DNA from: Macrotis lagotis
Taxonomy: Eukaryota; Chordata; Mammalia; Peramelemorphia; Peramelidae
Direction: 5' to 3'
Length of the DNA stretch: 64,000 nucleotides
NCBI RefSeq assembly: GCF_037893015.1
Contig: NC_133665.1
Coordinates: 38,064,246-38,128,245, forward strand
In this document: in pieces, positions 57,641 to 64,000 of the stretch
Position numbering within the stretch: position 1 is the first letter of the stretch
Layout of the letters: the number at the start of each line of letters is the position of its first letter
The notes under the pieces: model-generated
What the model saw: only the letters and a program-made list of their open reading frames with translations
What the model was told of the DNA's origin: nothing
The model's database searches: none
Made by a program: the position numbers and the translations under genes

Positions 57641-59664
57641 TCCTTTACTTTTTTGTGATATGATCCTACCTATAGTCTTCTTTCTCTTTTTCCTTGATAT
57701 TTTACAAAGGGATTTGTACTCTAAATGACTCTCCACTTGGCAAGGAAATTAAGCATTTGTTTGCTAAAGAGATCTACTCAATTTTTACCTTTTGTAACGT
57801 TTAGAGCTCACTTTGTCTTATAGAAGGGTACAAATATTGTGCTGGAAATTAATGGTTGGGAATAAGATTTGAAAGAGATAAAGGAAGACAGATTAAACAG
57901 TAGCCTCATGCCATATATCTATATGAAATACTATCTTCAATGAGAGAAGTGTAAATCTGGACAAAAAAATAGTTTTTAAATGAAATTTGTCAAATATATT
58001 GCTTCAGAAACAGATTTTCTTTTGGAATTTTCCCCTAAGACCTTAATATTTATTATGGAGTTGCAAACTCTTCTCTAGGGTTTCTCAAAATCCCTGGAGT
58101 CCATTTAGTAGTTACTAATCAAAGTACAATTTTTTATTTTTAAAAATTAATTAATGCTCTGTATGTATCTCCAACACTGATTCACTGGATCAGAAATAAC
58201 TCTGTTTTTCCTGACCTCAGAAAATATATTTGTTTTGTTTTTGTTTTTTATTACATAACACATCTCCTGGCAAGGTGTTTCAATTTGCATTTATATCTCA
58301 GTGTATTCCTCTTTCTGTCTTTGAAGTTAAAGATAAAATAAAATATTTTTCACTTGGGTTTCATAGGAATAGTTGCCTCTAGAATATTTAAATTAAAAGT
58401 TAATAGAATAAACCACTAAATTTAATGTTCCATGTTTGAATAAGCAAAAAATAAAAGGCAAAAACCTAATCTCCCATGTCCAGGTTCACTTTTTTCCTCT
58501 AAAAAAATAGACAAAAAATTATGGGCCATTTTCTTCTCTTCTCTTCTAGCCAAATATTATTGCATAGGAAATAACAAATTCACATTACTAAACATGATTT
58601 CTCCTTAGATATGTTTCCAAGATTTTAGAATTCTGAATAATGCAGTAACTGACTATCACATCCAAGAACTGGTTATGGGTGATAAACTAAAAGTGCAGAA
58701 TTAGACATTCATTTTTGGACATGGCCAACATGTGCATATGTTTGTGCTTGTTACAACAATTGTGTTTTTCTTTTTCATTTTATTACTGAGGAGTGGAATT
58801 GGAACTGAGAGCATTTTTAGCAATAAGGCTGACAAAAAATAAAAGGAAGAAAAGAGTTATTAAAGCATTTTTTAAAAAAAGCATAGAGGAACTGAAGGAA
58901 ATTCAGAAGGTAACAGAAGACATTTGTGAATGCAACATCTTGAATTTATTATATATCTAAAAAAGAGCAGATTGTTCATTGTAGAAGTTCATGATTTTAC
59001 ATGAAATCTTCCTTTTTTCTGTTCTACTTTGTATATGGAAATGCTCTTTTTGTGATGTTTTAAAATAATGGAATTTTAAAAATAATAAAAAATACTTTTC
59101 AATTGCCCCATGGTAGATCTAGTAAGGTAGGCTATAGTTCATATTAATATTTAAATGTTACCCTAATTTGCATAGTGGACAATGAATTCTTAGTGCACAT
59201 GGAGAACATAGACATGGTTTGAATCAGCCCAAGGACAAGTTCTTAATCACTGTCTTTGGTCTTTTAGTTGGCTGAGGGAGCATATGTCTTAAAATGTATT
59301 TAGAACACCTCTGAAGTTCTCTTTTTTTTTGAGTGAACATGTCAAATATTTGGTAACTTTCAGGTAGAGTTCTGATTATAAAGTCTTCTCTCAAGTTTTC
59401 TTGTATAGCTTCCTGGTTTACCATGGTGCCATTTATTTGATGTTTCTTTATTGCCAAAATGCAGCTGGAATATTGACATATCATCCTTTCTCCTTTGCTC
59501 AAAATAACCCTGGATGTCAAATAAATATTATATGATCAACTTCAACATCAGGTCTTTTCCCCCTCTTAGGATTCTTATGTATTTTTGGATCCTATATTTA
59601 TTTTTCATTTCAAGTATCTTTCCCTAAGAATATGTCCTGTCATCATGGTATAAAGGGCAGAAGT
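57641..59664. other. intron, no recognised repeat
   Basis: About 2 kb of AT-rich sequence. The minus-strand open frame at 59,224-59,520 has no domain signature and ordinary flanks. Treated as chance. Confidence 0.4.
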
Positions 59665-59840
59665 TTATATGGAATTTAAATTCTATTCTCTGGCAAAACT
59701 AGCTATGTAACTTTAGGAAAGTCACTTAACCTGTTTTCTCATTTGTAAATTGGGAATAAAGATTTTCTTGACTTCCTCAGGAATTAGTTTATGAATCATA
59801 TGAAATGATGTATATAAAGTGGATTCTAACTATGAGCAAA
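59665..59840 (+). mobile_element. MIR-type CORE-SINE
   Basis: Reads ctagctatgtaactttagga, aagtcacttaacctgttttc, tcatttgtaaattgggaata, then gatgtatataaagtgga, the order of a CORE-SINE lacking its head. Confidence 0.68.
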
Positions 59841-60689
59841 GTACTAATTGAATTTAATCTATTATTATTATATCTTTAATTTTATTTTCTAAGAGAGACT
59901 TAATATAACCTAAATTAATCTCCATAGAAAAAATGATGAGCATATTTACAATTTCATTGTAGAGGTCACCAAAATAATTTTCAATTCAAATGTCATCTCC
60001 TCTAATAATAACAAGAGCACATATGTATAGTACTTAATGTTTTACAAAGCAATTTTTTCTCAATATGTCATAAGATCTTTCTTTTTATTCCTCAAGTTGG
60101 AAATGCTCTCTCCTTTTTCTAGGCTTCTGTAGCATTTTTGATCTTTTTTTTTAAGCAACGCTTTGACATTCTATCTTATAATTGTTTATTTGTCCAATTT
60201 CTCTTATTAGGCACATTCTCTTGTAAGTTCTATAAGAGCAAGAACTATTCTGATTATTCTTTCTGTCCCTCCAATTGCCTACTTAGTACAGGGCTTCACA
60301 CATGCTAGGTGCTTAAGTTACTGAAGTTTTGTTGAATGAATGAATATTGGATAAAATAAATACCCAAACTGATACTTATATAGATAATTTGATAAATTCC
60401 TGCCAGATTGATGGAAAGCTATTTATAATTATCATTTAGATGTGGCCTACAAACCAGTTGTTCACTCATAACAATATTAAGGCTAAAGTCATGCAGTCCA
60501 ATTTTATCAATGAACATCTAATGTTAATTCTTACTGAAATAAAGATGTTACAGCTGTTGTCTCCCTTTTGTCTGTGGGCCTTAGATTAGAGTTCAATAAA
60601 TTCAATTCAGAACTAACTGAATGTTCAAAGAATCTCATATATTTAATTTCAACTGGAAGAGATTCATAATCGATTATCTTACAATTCTA
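59841..60689. other. intron with L2 3' tail
   Basis: At about 60,080-60,345 ttcctcaagttggaaatgct, ttgtaagttctataagagca, cagggcttcacacatgctag, gaagttttgttgaatgaatg is a diverged L2 3' end on +. The rest is unassigned. Confidence 0.5.
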
Positions 60690-60960
60690 TCCTTGTCCCT
60701 GTTCATACAATTTGTCTATCAATGACTTAGAGGAAGGTATAAGGTGACATGTTTTTCATATTTGCAGATGATATGAAACTAAAGTTATCCCTTCCACTAC
60801 TTTGCCAATCTTGGTTTGAAAAACCCCAGATTGGCATAAGAAGTTAAATGGGAATTTTGGGAGGACTTTTGTGAAACTGCAGAGGGCACATGAAGGCCAG
60901 AAGACAACACAGAAAAGTTTAGAGGCTCAGAAATGCATAAAATATATGTATAGTATTATA
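60690..60960 (+). mobile_element. CR1/L3 reverse transcriptase relic
   Basis: 60,761-60,781 translates as FADDMKL, the catalytic motif C of CR1/L3 RT (FADDTKL type). It is preceded by an Asn-Asp-Leu-Glu-like run (tcaatgacttagaggaaggt), as in that family. Broken outside the motif. Confidence 0.65.
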
Positions 60961-62760
60961 TAATATCAAACCAAATTTTACATTAAGGTACTGTAAATAT
61001 CTCATAAAAGTAAAAGAAAAAAATAGATTTCTTCTCTAATATGAAGACAAGGCCAAAATATTTTACATGAATTTTTCAGATTTTGGGGGCAACATGTTCC
61101 TTATCTCTGTGTTGTAGAAGGAATAACCATAGTTAGAATAACTAACTTTATAACAGTACTAGAGATCAAAAAGATGTCAACATTCAAGAATGATGTGACA
61201 AATCCACTAAAATAAAAAAAAATCAGAAGTACAGAGGTCTCCTATTTTCATTAGGATATATCAATTTAGAAATCAAACATGGGGAAGATGTGGTTAGAGA
61301 GCAATTTATGTGTAAAAAAGACTCTTGAGTTTTACCAGAAAATCAATGTGAGCCAATAGTGTGACATTGACAATCAAAAAAAGCTCATTAACACTAGCTA
61401 TTGCTTCATAGTCACCTTTGCAGGAACCTACCTCAGAAAGTAAGGAGTACTTTTACTGGATAACAGCACATTAAATCCACTCTTATTTAAAGATTTTGGG
61501 AAGAAGTTTGACATAAAAGCAATGGTCAGGTATACATTTTCTAATCCAGAAGATTGCCCAGTCTATCATACTATATGTTGTTTGAAGATTTGTTGTTGTT
61601 GTTTTTTAAACTGCTATTCTTTTAAAACATATAATGAGTGTGATTCTTCCCTTTGAATGCCCAGGGGAGTAAGTGGTGTTCCTTCTTGGTTTCAGAAGAG
61701 AGGAGAGCCTTTTTTTCCTGCCTCCAGCAGTCTCCTTCAAAAAGCTTCTCTGGGTGTGGCTGTTGATGGGAAAATGACTATAGATCTTCCCAGTGGGTAT
61801 TCCAATGTTCCTGCAAAACGCCATATGCTGGGATAATTTATTTACGACAAAATTAATGTCTGTCCTTGGTCACTGATTCTGCCCTAGGACTTCCTCCTTC
61901 CAGAACTTCAAATAGGCAAAGGTTTTGCTTTATTTTGCTTATGTAGAAGAGCACTATACATTTTCCTCTTTCTTCAACTGTGAAAAATTTGTACAATGGG
62001 CTGTCCATGTAACCCCTCTTTGTAATAGTTTCCCCATCAGACTCCCATCTTTGCTTGACTCATCAAGGAAAGGGATTCAGTGCCTGTGTTTTGTAGTAAA
62101 ATGGCATTTGTTTACTTCTTTGTTAATTTGGTCAATTACAGCACAGTGCTTCCTTTTAAACCTGGCCATTATAATCCATAGTCAAAATTAATGCTGGCTG
62201 GAAATGTTTTTGAAGTGCGTGGAGTAATTTTTGTTCCCTTGTGTAATGTTATTCTCTCTCACCCACAAAAATTATACTAAAAGAAATTTTGGCAATTCTA
62301 CCCAAGGACTAGGAATGCCTCTTGCTTTCTGTATTTGGATTTACAGCACAGTAATACACCACCCATTAACTAGCTAAGGTTTGCAACTGGTTGTTGAGAC
62401 TTTCTCAGACTCAGATATTTTAGACCTTAACTCCAAAATCACATTTTAAAATGTGTACTCACCCTACTAATCACTTAAATATGGCAATATTCCCAGTGAT
62501 GAATTCCAAGTTGTAGAGAATCTAACAGGGTAGAGATCTAATGTACCTTTAAGCCAACCCGGCCCAGGAAAGGTCTGTCTTCGCTTCCCACTGATCTCAT
62601 TGTAAATGTGCTTCTCTCTTAGCTTTTCATTTTTGTTAATGCTTAAGATTTCTTTTAAGTAAACATGTGATTGCCTTGGCATTTGCTTTGAGCAGAATGA
62701 AACATGCCATATTAGGAGGAGCTGAATTTTTTAAAACATGGTTTATCCTCTCCCTTTGTA
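60961..62760. other. low-repeat intron segment, candidate regulatory DNA
   Basis: About 1.8 kb without a recognisable SINE, LINE motif or microsatellite. The second half (61,600-62,720) has more balanced base composition than the surrounding AT-rich intron and contains CpG words (acgccatatg, tttacgacaa, aagtgcgtgg, aacccggccc). The short open frames are not gene-like. Conservation would have to be tested. Confidence 0.35.
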
Positions 62761-62769
62761 TAATATTTC

Positions 62770-62845
62770 ACTCTGTGTACTTATCCTCAGCATCTCACAC
62801 AGTGCCTGACATCCAGTAGGTGTTTAATAAATGCTTGTTGCTTGA
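62770..62845 (+). mobile_element. L2 3' tail
   Basis: tcctcagcatctcacacagt, gcctgacatccagtaggtgt, ttaataaatgcttgttgctt: a clear L2/MIR 3' terminus. Confidence 0.72.
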
Positions 62846-63009
62846 TTGTATAAAACTTCAAAAAAAACTTTAAAGAAAATGTATAAAGGCTATTTAACAT
62901 TTTTTCTTTCTTTTCTGGTGACCAACTTTCCTGGACAGAGAGATTTAGCAAATAATGAAAGCTGGCATTTTAATAATGCCATATAAGGAGTTTTCTATAC
63001 ATTAACAAT

Positions 63010-63185
63010 CTTATGAGCTAAGTAAAATAGTGCTAGAATTGTTATCTCCATTTTATGTTGAGAAACTGAGACTCAGAATTAAAAGGACTTATTTATGGTT
63101 ACACAAATATTGTTTCTCAGTTTTGATTTAAATCCAGTTTTTTTTCAGATTTCATGTCTAGCAAGCTATCTTCTATACCAGACCT
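63010..63185 (-). mobile_element. MIR element
   Basis: Reads tgttatctccattttatgtt, gagaaactgagactcagaat, tggttacacaaatattg, gatttaaatccagttttttt, ctatcttctataccag on +. Confidence 0.65.
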
Positions 63186-63439
63186 GTCCAAAATGAGACC
63201 ACATGGGCCAACAGTGTGATTTTTTTTGCAATATATTGTTTATTGTTTCAATAAAAACTTTTAAAATTAAGGTTGGACAGTCCTGTTCTACACCATGTTG
63301 CTATCAGCTTGTTTTTCTGTAGGTAGTATAAGACCATCTTTCTTTCACACTAAAATTTCCTTATGTTTTACTTAATTTTTATTTTTTTATCTGATACCTG
63401 ATAGTTCATTCATGTGGAAAGTTTGACATAGACATTTTC

Positions 63440-63590
63440 TTCGCTGTTGTTAACCACAAACTCATAGTAATCCAGAGGTGTCTGGGATACTGAGAAATAA
63501 GTGATTTGCCCATGGTTACAATATGTATCAGAAGTAGGATTTGAACAAGGTCTTTGTGACTCCAGAAGTAGGTCTTCTATTTACCAGACT
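63440..63590 (-). mobile_element. MIR element fragment
   Basis: Reads gatactgagaaataagtgat, ttgcccatggttacaatatg, aggatttgaacaaggtcttt, gtgactccagaagtaggtct on +. Confidence 0.65.
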
Positions 63591-63595
63591 GAGCT

Positions 63596-63860
63596 AATGA
63601 GGTGGTATAATGGATAGTATGCCAGATTTAGAGTCTGGAAGATGTCAATTCAAATCGTTCCTCAGTCCCTTACTGTAAGTAACTTGCTTCTCAGTCAAGT
63701 TGGTTACCTTCCCTCAGTTTTAATTTTTTCATCTGTAAAATAGAAATAATAACAGCTACTTCACAGATTTTTGAGAAGGATCAAGTGAGAGAATATACAC
63801 AAAGCACTTTGCATACTTTGAGCTTTATATTCATTTTTACTACCACTATTGTTGTCATAA
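63596..63860 (+). mobile_element. CORE-SINE, near full length
   Basis: Head gaggtggtataatggatagt, tagagtctggaagatgtcaa, then tcatctgtaaaatagaaata, atttttgagaaggatcaagt, acaaagcactttgcatactt. The whole body is present and diverged. Confidence 0.78.
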
Positions 63861-63861
63861 A

Positions 63862-64000
63862 GGTTATGGTATAGTGGATAGAGAACCAGTCTTGAAACTA
63901 GAAAGTCTTAAGTTAAAAGTAACTTCTGATACACACTAATTATGTGTAGAAATGTCTCGTGATATCTTGCAATTTACTGGCTAGATTTCTTTCTTAAGAA
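63862..64000 (+). mobile_element. SINE 5' part, cut by the window end
   Basis: Head-like ggttatggtatagtggatag, agaaccagtcttgaaactag, then a degraded body. It starts where the preceding CORE-SINE ends and continues past the window. Confidence 0.55.

Overview
This window is nuclear DNA from a marsupial. It is AT-rich, intron-scale sequence packed with the tRNA-derived SINE that marsupials carry (5' head like ggcagctaggtggcacagtg, 3' tail like ttgccttgcaaaaacctaaa, with pol III A and B boxes), plus CORE-SINE/MIR, L1, L1-derived HAL1-like, L2 and CR1/L3 relics. The SINE subfamily looks Australidelphian (WSINE1/Mar1-like), possibly dasyurid. The species is an inference; the marsupial assignment is firm. 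There is no bacterial-type gene organisation, operon or CRISPR array. Almost every long open frame is a microsatellite translation or a shadow of a transposon. The only host protein-coding exon I can support is exon 1 of GNAQ, the G protein alpha-q subunit, at 30336-30471 on the + strand. It encodes residues 1-45 plus the first base of codon 46 and ends at a consensus GTAAGT donor. It lies at the 3' edge of a TATA-less CpG island (about 28,900-30,480) that carries a YY1-type site, GC boxes, G-quadruplex-prone tracts, a perfect GC palindrome and alternating GC runs. Everything upstream (1-28,900) is the 5' intergenic flank and everything downstream (30,472-64,000) is the first part of GNAQ intron 1. 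Exon 2 is not in the window. Layout: 1-7,900 is sparse intergenic DNA with SINEs and CORE-SINEs. 7,965-16,880 is a nested transposon block with two roughly full-length HAL1-like elements head to head; the + copy splits an older L1 and carries a SINE. 17,000-26,200 is a mosaic of L1 3' ends, L2 (including reverse transcriptase relics), SINEs and a 53-bp SINE stub with perfect target-site duplications. 26,200-28,900 is low-repeat flank. 28,900-30,480 is the promoter and exon. 30,500-42,000 is intron with long microsatellites, SINEs and a duplicated segment of about 190 bp. 42,100-49,770 is a second L1 block, mostly minus strand. 50,468-50,750 is a 7SL RNA pseudogene. 53,453-53,767 is a LINE 3' end with clear target-site duplications. 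56,560-57,440 is a degraded RTE-like reverse transcriptase. 60,961-62,760 has almost no recognisable repeats and is the best candidate here for a conserved regulatory element. I found no new gene system. The most rewarding items are the nested HAL1/L1 architecture, the 7SL pseudogene, the unidentified 190-bp repeat pair and the non-B-DNA-rich GNAQ leader. Repeat boundaries were read by eye and are approximate unless target-site duplications are given.
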